A DNA stretch of 8,665 nt. Origin: an uncultured Clostridia bacterium. GTDB lineage: Bacteria > Bacillota > Clostridia > Christensenellales > UBA1242. The notes under the pieces were generated by a model. It was not told the origin of the DNA. It ran no database searches and worked only from the letters and a program-made list of their open reading frames with translations. Position numbers and translations under genes: made by a program. Below are positions 1 through 6,692 of this stretch, piece after piece. Position 1 is the first letter of the stretch. Each line of letters starts with the position of its first letter. Location: positions 1 through 8,665 of the forward strand of contig CALDMJ010000205.1 of assembly GCA_937914725.1 (NCBI GenBank), written 5' to 3'.

Positions 1-123
1 TACCGTTGTGTTTTCAATTTCACCAGTCCTTTCATTAAGACTTAAAATGATATCTCCTATTTTTAAATCTTTTACAAGTATATATCCATTTTCGGTTTTT
101 ATTTGAGTATCACCCGTAATACA
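1..123 (-). other. N-terminal part of a Hint domain, cut by the window edge
   Basis: Residues 390-430 of the surface protein. The block-A signature is C-I-T-G-D-T, followed by a TENGY turn, V-K-D-L, K-I-G-D and I-L-S-L-N-x-R-T-G-E. These are the conserved first strands of intein, hedgehog and bacterial-intein-like Hint folds, where the leading Cys is the nucleophile of the N-S acyl shift. Not visible: the block-B Thr-x-x-His, any endonuclease insert, and the terminal His-Asn followed by Cys, Ser or Thr. So a splicing intein, a self-cleaving domain and a pre-toxin Hint module cannot be told apart. Confidence 0.75.
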
Positions 124-1290
124 AGTGTAAGGAGTTTTTATAAGTTTTATGTATGTAAAACCCAACGAATTGTAGTTGCTCCCATCATCTGAACAATAGA
201 AATTAATTATCTGCTTTTCATTGGTGAACGACATGCTATACGAATTATCACCAGATACAAAAATAGGTGCAAAATTTATTAGCAAAGTAGAAATATCTAT
301 TGTTTCAGTAGTAATTTTATTTTTAAACTCTAAAGTTATTGTCGTAGATTCGTTTGCGTCGTTTGTCAATGTGTAACTATAGTCACTTGTCCAGTATTTT
401 AATACCCCAGTTTGATTACTAAAATCATCCTGATTGCTACTTTTGTATCGATAAATTTCTGCACCTGTTTCCAAAATCGTATTTCCAACTGGGATTTCCA
501 ACTTGAGATAATATGAATTTTCGCTTTTGTACTGAAATGTTAAATTTTCTTGAGTACTCAAATTGCACGAATAATGAGGTGAGTATGTATATGTGGAACT
601 CCAATATTCTATTGAAAATGAAAAGTTATCAAACCCACTACCTAAAGTAAACGCGGTGTAAAATACACCAACACTAGCCTTAATAGTCGTTTGAGAACGG
701 TTGACACTATTAAAATCTGCTGACTTATCCGCAGTAATTACCACAGAAAGGTCAAAACTTTTATCATTTGGCACAATAGACTTCAAATAGTCCATTAAAT
801 TGATTTCACTACCCCTAGAAACTTTTGCACTAGAAGTTGAACTATAACCACTAAGTTCAGCATTGTAAACTGGCGCGCTCATTGTAGTATTATCTGAAAA
901 CTTTACACTAAAATTAGAAAAACTAATATCAGACAAATTATTTCCACTTTCGTCAGTGAATTTCAATGCAACACGCACATAATAACCCGATAAAAGATTA
1001 TCACTATCGATTGAAAGTTTGTATGGAACATTATTCAAAGAAACTCCTTGCTCAGTAGTACTTCCATACGTCATTTCATTATTGGCATAATAGAATTTTA
1101 AACCTGAATCTAAACTAATTGCTGGACTTTCAAGATTGAATGTTATATTCCCCGTTGCAGTTTTCATACCCGAAAGTTTGGCAGTAGTCATTGCAAGTGC
1201 CAGCACGCAAATACAAAGCAGCAGCAACACCGCTGAAAATGATAAAATGAATTTAGGCGTATTTTGTCGATTTTTGCAGGAAACCTGCAT
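1..1290 (-). CDS. Secreted or membrane-anchored protein with a Hint (intein/hedgehog-like) domain, 3' end outside window
   Basis: I translated this frame by hand: 430 codons are open from ATG 1290 to the left edge. Residues 1-13 are basic and polar. Residues 14-36 are strongly hydrophobic (FILSFSAVLLLLCICVLALA), fitting a signal peptide or signal anchor. Residues 40-389 are rich in Ser, Asn, Thr and Tyr, look beta-rich, and I recognise no family. At Cys390 (codon 121-123) the motif CITGDTQIKTENGY starts, followed by VKDLKIGD and a Leu-Ser-Leu-Asn turn. That is the N-terminal block of a Hint domain, as in inteins, bacterial intein-like domains and pre-toxin Hint modules. The family cleaves or splices at this Cys; activity here is inference because the C-terminal half is missing. 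AT content is clearly higher than in dnaE, suggesting accessory DNA. ATG 1290 lacks a good Shine-Dalgarno; the likely true start is ATG 1387, one base out of frame across the G tract. The chosen start is therefore only the longest uninterrupted reading. Confidence 0.8.
   Translation of the reverse strand, partial: MQVSCKNRQNTPKFILSFSAVLLLLCICVLALAMTTAKLSGMKTATGNITFNLESPAISLDSGLKFYYANNEMTYGSTTEQGVSLNNVPYKLSIDSDNLLSGYYVRVALKFTDESGNNLSDISFSNFSVKFSDNTTMSAPVYNAELSGYSSTSSAKVSRGSEINLMDYLKSIVPNDKSFDLSVVITADKSADFNSVNRSQTTIKASVGVFYTAFTLGSGFDNFSFSIEYWSSTYTYSPHYSCNLSTQENLTFQYKSENSYYLKLEIPVGNTILETGAEIYRYKSSNQDDFSNQTGVLKYWTSDYSYTLTNDANESTTITLEFKNKITTETIDISTLLINFAPIFVSGDNSYSMSFTNEKQIINFYCSDDGSNYNSLGFTYIKLIKTPYTCITGDTQIKTENGYILVKDLKIGDIILSLNERTGEIENTTV
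1274..1290 (-). other. Small hairpin over the internal ATG at 1290
   Basis: On the coding strand TGCAGG, a TTT loop and CCTGCA form a 6-bp stem that starts inside the ATG codon. Together with the poor Shine-Dalgarno it would weaken independent initiation at 1290, helping an OFF state be truly off. The stem is short, so any effect is uncertain. Confidence 0.35.
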
Positions 1291-1345
1291 ATTTTGGCAG
1301 TATTCCCCATTGTTTTGAGGAGTTAAACTGTCATTTTCGACAACC

Positions 1346-1387
1346 TTATACCCCCCCCCCCTCTAGCACATTTGTTCTATTTTTCAT
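1346..1387 (-). CDS. Truncated leader reading frame: probable true start of the surface protein in its OFF state
   Basis: ATG 1385-1387 lies 10 bases after an AGGAG and about 30 bases downstream of a predicted transcription start, so it is the best translation start in the region. As sequenced it encodes 13 residues (MKNRTNVLEGGGV) and ends at TAA because of the G11 tract. Removing one G gives a 32-residue N-terminal addition (MKNRTNVLEGGG, then YKVVENDSLTPQNNGEYCQN) fused in frame to Met of the 1290 reading. I read it as the disrupted first exon-like part of that gene, not as an independent peptide; a short regulatory leader peptide is a weaker alternative. Confidence 0.6.
   Translation of the reverse strand: MKNRTNVLEGGGV
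1351..1361 (-). repeat. Homopolymeric tract of 11 G (C on the plus strand), candidate phase-variation switch
   Basis: Eleven consecutive C on the plus strand read as G11 on the coding strand, nine codons into the reading frame opened at ATG 1387. With G11 the frame ends at TAA 1346-1348. With G10 (or 7 or 13) it runs without a stop into the frame of ATG 1290. With G12 it stops after 18 codons. Long G tracts near the 5' end of surface-protein genes are classic slipped-strand mispairing sites. An assembly miscount of one base is the main alternative. Confidence 0.7.
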
Positions 1388-1397
1388 AAGCAAGTGT

Positions 1398-1402
1398 CTC
1401 CT
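1398..1402 (-). promoter_or_regulatory. Shine-Dalgarno AGGAG that decides the surface-protein start
   Basis: The coding strand reads AAAGGAGA, with AGGAG ending 10 bases before ATG 1387. It is stronger than anything upstream of ATG 1290, which has only a GGGGA about 14 bases away. This points to translation beginning upstream of the G tract. Confidence 0.7.
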
Positions 1403-1424
1403 TTATTGTTAATTTTTCGGTGTC

Positions 1425-1453
1425 ATTATAACACAAAAGCGCAAAAATGACAA
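1425..1453 (-). promoter_or_regulatory. Sigma-A-type promoter for the surface-protein gene
   Basis: On the minus strand TTGTCA (1448-1453; one mismatch to TTGACA) is followed after exactly 17 bases by TATAAT (1425-1430). The -10 is preceded by TG and one base, an extended -10. Transcription would start near 1418, giving a leader of about 30 bases to ATG 1387. The -35 overlaps the loop of the terminator-like hairpin at 1436-1468. Confidence 0.7.
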
Positions 1454-1468
1454 ACATTTTTGCGCTTT
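1436..1468 (-). terminator. Perfect 14-bp hairpin, probable terminator of the dnaE operon
   Basis: Arms 1436-1449 and 1455-1468 are exact reverse complements (core AAAGCGCAAAAATG) around a 5-base loop. In the direction of dnaE transcription the T run after the stem is short (TTTTGTGTT). In the other direction it is longer but interrupted (TTTATTTATGATATTTTTATTTTTT region). It lies about 190 bases past the dnaE stop and is the only strong hairpin between dnaE and the surface gene. A bidirectional terminator is likely; an operator role at the overlapping promoter cannot be excluded. Confidence 0.6.
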
Positions 1469-1553
1469 ATTTATGATATTTTTATTTTTTATATAACCCA
1501 TTTTTTCGATTATATTCTTTCAACGATATCTATGATTGTTTTCAACATTATTT

Positions 1554-1592
1554 TAGATTAATTTCTAAAATGTTGTAGATTGCTTTCTAAAA
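1554..1592. repeat. Two imperfect 17-base direct repeats, 22 bases apart start to start, with a partial inverted repeat
   Basis: Plus-strand 1554-1570 and 1576-1592 match at 15 of 17 bases (TAGATT, two variable bases, TTTCTAAAA). The first copy also forms a weak AT-rich inverted repeat over 1543-1575: 7 bp plus 5 bp with a 3-base bulge. No T run follows on the dnaE-transcript strand, so it is not a classic terminator. Function unknown. Confidence 0.35.
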
Positions 1593-1657
1593 CCTTTCAT
1601 TTTATAAAGCTCATAAAAAATTTGAAAAACAACCAAAAACAAAGTAGTCATTCAATG

Positions 1658-4600
1658 TCATTTGAGGACAACATTTGTTTCGCCAATGACAGAATAAAGT
1701 TCGGCAAGCAAGTTGTTTGATTTTTCAACTTTTTGTGCTAGTTTGTACGCTTTGCCGTCTGCGGTGTTTTTGACGATGACTTCGCTTTTGCCCGGGCGGT
1801 CGTTTAGGATACTGACGACAAGCGCTTTGGCTTGCGCGTCGTTGAGGTTGAACCTCAAATATAATGTTGGAATGACCTCGGGCGGTTTCACGACGCGGTT
1901 GTCGAGGCGCTTTTGCGCTTCTGCCGTCCTTAGCGGTTCGATTGTGTCGACGATGACGGACGGCGTGCTGCCGTCGCGCAAGCCGATATGCCCTGTGAGT
2001 TTTACGACGTCCTCTTCCTTGAACATTCCTTTCACTTTTTCATACTGCGCTGGGAAGATGACAAACTCATATGTGCCGTACAAGTCTTCTGCACGTCCTG
2101 AAATCATTTCGCGGTTATTACTTTTCGTCATACGTTTTTTGTATTCAGTTATAATGCCGCCGATGACAATTTTTTCGCCGTCGGTTACTTTATATGTTGC
2201 TTCACTGTTTCCATTCTCGTCTTCGCCGACGCCTTCTTCCTCAGCGGGCTTGAAGTCGGCGGAACTGTGCGTGAACTCCTGCATTTCATATGCGTATTCG
2301 TCAAGCGGGTTGCCTGAAACATATGTACCCAAAACTTCTTTTTCAAACTTTAGTTTGAGTGGGAGGCGGTATTCTTCGACGTTTGGATAGTCAAGGTGGT
2401 ATGCGGCTTCGTCATTTGCTAGCATACTATCAAACAAACTCATTTGCCCTGATGCAGAGTTCTTTCTATCCCCGCGAACGATTTGCAGCGCTTGCTCCAA
2501 GACGTTCATCAACTGATTACGAGATTTACCGAAGCAATCCATAGCGCCTGACAAGATGAGCCCGTCCATTGTGCGATGGTTTGCGACTTGTTCGCCCGTG
2601 CGCTTCAAAAAGTCGAGCAAGTCGGTAAAGTCGCCACCCTCTTTGCGCGCGCGCATAATATCCTCGACGACTGGAAGCCCGACATTTTTGATTGCACATA
2701 AGCCGTAACGCAAGTTGCCGTTCTCGACGCTAAAGTACGCTTTTGAGTGGTTTATATCTGGTGGCAAAATCGCAATCTTTTGCTTTTTCGCAAACGCGGT
2801 GTATGTTTTGATTTCGTCTGAGTTAAAGATACGGTTATTCAAAACTGATGCGATAAACTCGACTTCGTGATAAGTGCGCAAGTATGCCGTTTGGTACGCA
2901 AGGTATGCGTATGCGGCGGCGTGCGACTTATTAAACGCGTAACTAGCAAAACTCTCCATTTCCGCAAACACTTGCTCGGCAACTTCTTTCGGGACGCCGT
3001 GAGCGACAGCGCCTGATATACTCTTTTTGCCCGTTGGGTCTACCCAACCATTGATAAATTTTTCCTTTTCAAGCGCCATTTTGTCTTTCTTTTTCTTTGA
3101 CATAATACGGCGCACGTTGTCCGCTTGCCCAAGTGAGTACCCGCCCATATCTTGGAATATGCGCATAACTTGTTCTTGGTAGACGATACACCCATATGTT
3201 GCTTTCAATGTATCTTCCAAAATCGGGTGCGGATAGACGACTTTATCTGGATTGTGCTTGTTAAAGACATAGCGCGGAATGCTGTCCATAGGTCCCGGAC
3301 GATAGAGCGAGATACCCGCGATAATATCTTCAAGACTGGTCGGCTTTAGTTCGCGCATAAAGTTTTTCATACCTGCACTTTCTAGTTGGAACACGGCGTC
3401 CGTGTTGCCTGAGCCGATAAGTTCGTAGACTTTCGGGTCGTCGTACTGACATCTGTCAAAACTTGCGTCAATGCCCTTATCTTCTTTGACATAGTCAAGC
3501 GCAAGGTTGATGTCAGTTAATGTTCTAAGTCCCAAAAAGTCCATTTTAAGCAGCCCCAAAGACTCAAGTTCTATCATATCGACTTGCGTTGTGATGTCCT
3601 CGCCGTTGCGGGCGCACGCGACAAACTCGTCGATGCGGTCGGGCGCGATTAGAACGCCTGCTGCGTGCATACTTGTTTGGCGCGGGCAACCTTCTAGTTT
3701 GACTGCTAGGTCGACAATTCTTTTAATCTCGGGGTCATTTTCATATATCGTTTTCAATTCTGGAATGATATATTTATCATTTTCGGGCTTTCCTGTCAAA
3801 CCGAAGTAATGGCGCAAGATTGGTGGGTGCGCGATACCTTCAGGCAGTTTTGCGGGGATGAGTTTTGTCAGTTTATCGACTTGCGAATACGGCATTCCTA
3901 GTACGCGCGCAACGTCGCGGATGGCGTTTTTTGCCGCCATTGTACCGAATGTTACGATAAAGGAAACATTATTGTCGCCGTATTTTCGCTTGCAGTAGTC
4001 GTACACTTCAAGCCTGCGGTCAACGGAAAAGTCGACGTCAAAGTCAGGCATTGAGACACGCTCTTTGTTGATAAATCTTTCAAACAGTAAGTCGTAGCGC
4101 AGCGGCTCAATTTGCGTGATGCCGATTGCGTACGCAACGATTGACCCTGCGCCTGAACCACGCCCCGGTCCGACGCCGATGCCATTTTCGCGCGCAAAGT
4201 TGACATAATCCCAAACAACCAAAAAGTACTCGACAAAGCCTTGCGAATGGATTGTTTCTAGTTCCATTTCGGCGCGCTCACGAATTTTGGGCGTGATTTC
4301 GCCGTATTTGTCCTTAAGTCCATTTTCGGTCAGCCAGCGCAAGTACTCATAGGGTTCCATTCCGTTTTCAGGCACGTATTTGGGAATGAAGTTTTCGTTT
4401 GCGGGCAACACGTATTTCGGGTCTATGTTTGGAATATCCGAGTGTGCTTTTGAGCGGATGACAACGTCGCATTTGTCGGCAATTTCTAGGGTTGTGTTCA
4501 ATGCCTCCTCAAAATTTGGCAGCGCTTCAAGCATTTCTTCATATGTTTTGAAATAAAACTCGTGCTCAGGCATACGCATACGGTTTTGGTCTTCCATTTG

Positions 4601-5698
4601 TTTGCCAGTTTGGACGCAAAGCAAAACATCCTGTGTTTCCCAGTCGTCCTTTGTGACGTAGTGGACGTCGTTTGTTGCGACAAGTTTGATGCCCGTTTCC
4701 TTGCTCATTCGCGCAAGCCCTTTGTTGACGATTTGTTGTTCGGGGATGCCGTGGTTTTGCACTTCAAGATAAAAGTCGCCGTCCTCAAACATATCTTTCA
4801 TCATCAACGCGACTTCTTTCGCTTCGTCGTACTTATCTTGTATTAGTAGTTGCGGAATATGTCCCGCAAGACACGCGGAAAGACAAATCAAACCTTTGGC
4901 GTGCTCTCTCAAACATTTGTAGTCGATGCGCGGCTTGTAATAAAAACCGTCGATGAATGCGGTTGAATTTAGTTTAATGAGGTTTTTATAACCCTCATTA
5001 TTTTTTGCAAGCAAAATCAAGTGGTAATATTTTGATTTACTGACTTTATCAAACCTATCTTCGCAAAGATAAAATTCAGTACCCAAAATAGGTTTTACAC
5101 CTGTTGACAAACATTTTTTGTAAAACTTTAGCGCGCCATACATATTGCCGTGGTCGGTCATCGCTACTGCTGGATATCCACGCTCCTTTGCTAAATCTAC
5201 GACTTGGTCAATCCGCGCGATACCGTCAAGCAAACTATACTCGGTGTGCAAATGCAAATGCACAAATGGCTTTGTTTTGGGCTTTTCGGTATTATTTTCG
5301 TCATTATTTTGTGGTTTTTCTTTATTTAAATTTGAGTTATCCACATTTTGTGCAGCATTGTTGACAATTTTTGCGGCATTGCTGTCGTTTTGTGCGGGAA
5401 TATTGCCATTTTCGATAGTTTGCGCGCTGTTTTGCGCATTTTCGACATTTTTATTTGTTTTGTTTTCCACATTTTGTGAATTGTCGATTTTATTGCTATC
5501 CACACTATTTTTTTCGTTCACACTCGCCGATATATTTGACGAAATTGAGTAGTTACATTCAAATGTTTCGGGGTTAGGGGTAGGCTCGGTTGGCGCGGGC
5601 GCGAGTTCGCTTTGCGCGTCAAGTTCTTCTTTAACTTTAGAAAACTCAAGGTCGTCACTCAAATCTTGTATGTTGTCACCTTTAAAAATTTCGTCCAT
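1658..5698 (-). CDS. dnaE: DNA polymerase III alpha subunit (DnaE) with an unusual N-terminal extension
   Basis: C-family replicative polymerase that extends DNA at the fork. Domains in order: low-complexity extension 1-143; PHP domain about 144-420; polymerase palm and fingers about 490-960 with PGRGSGAGS (511-519) and PDFDVDF (551-557); a helix-hairpin-helix region about 970-1070; QMSLF (1085-1089), a good match to a clamp-binding motif; and an OB-fold about 1175-1255. The catalytic aspartates correspond to D554, D556 and D720 (KMDFLGL). All nine PHP metal-ligand positions appear present (H149, H151, D158, H183, E208, H226, C276, D344, H346), so built-in proofreading is plausible. The 1346 residues exceed the usual length of about 1150. 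The start is set by AAAGGAG five bases upstream, and the ATG shares one base with the whiA stop, implying translational coupling. No frameshift or missing key residue was seen. Confidence 0.97.
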   Translation of the reverse strand: MDEIFKGDNIQDLSDDLEFSKVKEELDAQSELAPAPTEPTPNPETFECNYSISSNISASVNEKNSVDSNKIDNSQNVENKTNKNVENAQNSAQTIENGNIPAQNDSNAAKIVNNAAQNVDNSNLNKEKPQNNDENNTEKPKTKPFVHLHLHTEYSLLDGIARIDQVVDLAKERGYPAVAMTDHGNMYGALKFYKKCLSTGVKPILGTEFYLCEDRFDKVSKSKYYHLILLAKNNEGYKNLIKLNSTAFIDGFYYKPRIDYKCLREHAKGLICLSACLAGHIPQLLIQDKYDEAKEVALMMKDMFEDGDFYLEVQNHGIPEQQIVNKGLARMSKETGIKLVATNDVHYVTKDDWETQDVLLCVQTGKQMEDQNRMRMPEHEFYFKTYEEMLEALPNFEEALNTTLEIADKCDVVIRSKAHSDIPNIDPKYVLPANENFIPKYVPENGMEPYEYLRWLTENGLKDKYGEITPKIRERAEMELETIHSQGFVEYFLVVWDYVNFARENGIGVGPGRGSGAGSIVAYAIGITQIEPLRYDLLFERFINKERVSMPDFDVDFSVDRRLEVYDYCKRKYGDNNVSFIVTFGTMAAKNAIRDVARVLGMPYSQVDKLTKLIPAKLPEGIAHPPILRHYFGLTGKPENDKYIIPELKTIYENDPEIKRIVDLAVKLEGCPRQTSMHAAGVLIAPDRIDEFVACARNGEDITTQVDMIELESLGLLKMDFLGLRTLTDINLALDYVKEDKGIDASFDRCQYDDPKVYELIGSGNTDAVFQLESAGMKNFMRELKPTSLEDIIAGISLYRPGPMDSIPRYVFNKHNPDKVVYPHPILEDTLKATYGCIVYQEQVMRIFQDMGGYSLGQADNVRRIMSKKKKDKMALEKEKFINGWVDPTGKKSISGAVAHGVPKEVAEQVFAEMESFASYAFNKSHAAAYAYLAYQTAYLRTYHEVEFIASVLNNRIFNSDEIKTYTAFAKKQKIAILPPDINHSKAYFSVENGNLRYGLCAIKNVGLPVVEDIMRARKEGGDFTDLLDFLKRTGEQVANHRTMDGLILSGAMDCFGKSRNQLMNVLEQALQIVRGDRKNSASGQMSLFDSMLANDEAAYHLDYPNVEEYRLPLKLKFEKEVLGTYVSGNPLDEYAYEMQEFTHSSADFKPAEEEGVGEDENGNSEATYKVTDGEKIVIGGIITEYKKRMTKSNNREMISGRAEDLYGTYEFVIFPAQYEKVKGMFKEEDVVKLTGHIGLRDGSTPSVIVDTIEPLRTAEAQKRLDNRVVKPPEVIPTLYLRFNLNDAQAKALVVSILNDRPGKSEVIVKNTADGKAYKLAQKVEKSNNLLAELYSVIGETNVVLK
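5270..5698 (-). other. Low-complexity N-terminal extension of DnaE, residues 1-143
   Basis: DnaE proteins normally begin within a few residues of the FVHLHLHTEYS motif, here at residue 145. The preceding 143 residues start acidic (MDEIFKGDNIQDLSDDLEF), pass through a Pro/Thr segment (about 33-43), then become Asn-rich: about 25 Asn in residues 51-140, with NVEN twice and repeated AQN. It is predicted disordered. The frame is continuous and the only good Shine-Dalgarno is at 5704-5710, so the extension is probably translated. Confidence 0.75.
5337..5504 (+). other. Cluster of three DnaA-box-like 9-mers inside the dnaE extension
   Basis: TTATCCACA at 5337-5345 matches the DnaA-box consensus exactly. 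TTTTCCACA (5463-5471) and CTATCCACA (5496-5504) each differ at one base, all in the same orientation. They come from codons for Val-Asp/Glu-Asn and Val-Asp-Ser repeats, so they may simply be a by-product of the protein repeat. Confidence 0.3.
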
Positions 5699-6672
5699 TA
5701 TATCTCCTTTATCTCATCCGCAATTTGAATGATTTTTCTAAATCTATGGTTGATACCGCTTTTTGTAAGGGGCGGGTTTGTCAGTTTGACAAGTTCATCA
5801 AACGACGCTTCGGGGTTTGCTAAGCGCAATAGGCACAAATCTTGCAAGTGGTCGGGCAAATTTTCGATGCCGATTGTTTGATTGATTTTGCTGATTGCGT
5901 CAAGTTGTTTCATTGAAGCGTCGACTGACTTTGAAATGTTTGCGCACGCGCAATTCAGTTGGCGATTCAAGTTGTTGCGAACCTGTCGTATCGCAAGTTC
6001 GTTTTGCAATACTAAAACGGCATTACTTGCGCCGACGAGTGCAAGTAAGTCACTAATGACTTCTATTTCTTTAATATAGCACACAACGTTGTACTTTCGC
6101 AATGTCGTTTTTAGCGTTATGCCCTGCTCACTCATTATGTGGACAAAGTCGTTTGCATAGGTTTTGTTATCAAAAACAAATTCCAAGTGGTAGCCGCCGC
6201 GGTGTTTTTTGACACTGTCGATTTCGTCAATCGTAATGTTTGCACTCGCACAGCCTAAAAACGCGCCACGTATGTACGCGCGCTGAGTATTTTCGTCATA
6301 GACAATAAAGCGCGAAACGGCGTTAAGTTGCTCCCAGCCGTCAAACTGATTGCGCCTGATGACATAGCAGTTTGTGAGAACTTTGGTCGCGAACTTATCG
6401 GTTATCACAATTGTGTAGCGGGTACTCTCTTTTCTAATCGTGTCGCACGCGGTCGTGTAGTCGACATTTTCATTGAAAACCGACGCAATGAGCGCTTGAA
6501 TGCGCTCAATGACAGGCAGTATTTCAGTCGACAAGCGAAGTTTGTAACTATCGCCGCCCCTTTCTAATTGTCCGCACGTCTTTATCATTGCCGAAAGTTC
6601 GGCAAGATTTTCAAACGTGCTACCCGTTGGCTGCAACGCAACCTCTGTTTTTGCTTTTACTGAAAATGACAT
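5698..6672 (-). CDS. whiA: WhiA family sporulation/cell-division regulator
   Basis: WhiA proteins pair a degenerate LAGLIDADG homing-endonuclease fold with a C-terminal helix-turn-helix. They bind DNA and influence cell division, chromosome segregation or sporulation in Gram-positives. The start MSFSVKAKTEV matches the family's usual SFS-x-KxE opening. RGAFLGCASANI (about 135-146) with GGYHLEFVF is the family core; LLALVGASNAVL, RQVRNNLNRQLNCACAN and ASFDELVKLTNPPLTKSGINHR are the conserved C-terminal segments, the last being the recognition region. At 324 residues it is normal length. TGGAG (6681-6685) lies eight bases before the ATG. It sits 20 bases after the PHP gene and overlaps dnaE by one base, so it is co-transcribed. 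The linked genes rapZ and yvcK are missing. The nuclease active site is not expected to work in this family. Confidence 0.95.
   Translation of the reverse strand: MSFSVKAKTEVALQPTGSTFENLAELSAMIKTCGQLERGGDSYKLRLSTEILPVIERIQALIASVFNENVDYTTACDTIRKESTRYTIVITDKFATKVLTNCYVIRRNQFDGWEQLNAVSRFIVYDENTQRAYIRGAFLGCASANITIDEIDSVKKHRGGYHLEFVFDNKTYANDFVHIMSEQGITLKTTLRKYNVVCYIKEIEVISDLLALVGASNAVLVLQNELAIRQVRNNLNRQLNCACANISKSVDASMKQLDAISKINQTIGIENLPDHLQDLCLLRLANPEASFDELVKLTNPPLTKSGINHRFRKIIQIADEIKEI
5704..5710 (-). promoter_or_regulatory. Shine-Dalgarno AAAGGAG for dnaE, inside the end of whiA
   Basis: It lies five bases before the dnaE ATG and within the last codons of whiA. It fixes the dnaE start at 5698 and so supports translation of the whole N-terminal extension. 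Confidence 0.8.
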
Positions 6673-6680
6673 AACTTTTT

Positions 6681-6685
6681 CTCCA
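6681..6685 (-). promoter_or_regulatory. Shine-Dalgarno TGGAG for whiA
   Basis: It lies in the 20-base gap between the PHP stop and the whiA ATG, eight bases upstream of the start. No promoter or hairpin fits in this gap, so whiA is read as part of the operon. Confidence 0.65.
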
Positions 6686-6692
6686 ATAATCC

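Larger units (their letters stand above)
1291..1657. other. Intergenic control region between dnaE and the surface-protein gene
   Basis: This AT-rich stretch has no credible protein gene apart from the truncated leader frame at 1346-1387. From right to left it holds the 3' flank of dnaE (1593-1657, nothing recognisable), a short direct repeat, AT-rich filler (1469-1542), the 14-bp hairpin interleaved with the minus-strand promoter, the Shine-Dalgarno with ATG 1387, the G11 tract, and the 5' part of the surface-protein frame. No tRNA, riboswitch or CRISPR structure was seen. Confidence 0.7.

Noticed and set aside
1196..1310. Minus-strand frame starting at ATG 1310
   Set aside because: Only about 38 codons, Cys-rich nonsense sequence, overlapping the signal-peptide coding region in another frame.
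1136..1318. Plus-strand 60-codon open frame starting in a hydrophobic run
   Set aside because: It is the mirror of the surface-protein signal sequence, with no ribosome binding site.
1543..1575. Bulged AT-rich hairpin as the dnaE terminator
   Set aside because: 7 bp plus 5 bp with a 3-base bulge and no following T run on the dnaE transcript; the 14-bp hairpin at 1436-1468 is a better candidate.
1713..2390. Plus-strand 225-codon open frame opposite the dnaE 3' end
   Set aside because: It lies fully antisense to conserved DnaE OB-fold coding sequence, has no Shine-Dalgarno, and gives no recognisable protein; a codon-bias shadow.
5339..5478. Repeated TCCACATTTTGTG 13-mers as a mobile or recombination site
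   Set aside because: The two copies (5340-5352, 5466-5478) encode the same Gln-Asn-Val-Asp/Glu repeat of the DnaE extension and are explained by protein-level repetition.
5145..5552. Plus-strand 135-codon open frame with hydrophobic, membrane-like segments
   Set aside because: It is antisense to the Asn-rich DnaE extension; AAT/AAC and GAA codons read backwards give Phe, Leu, Ile and Val, which creates the false membrane look.
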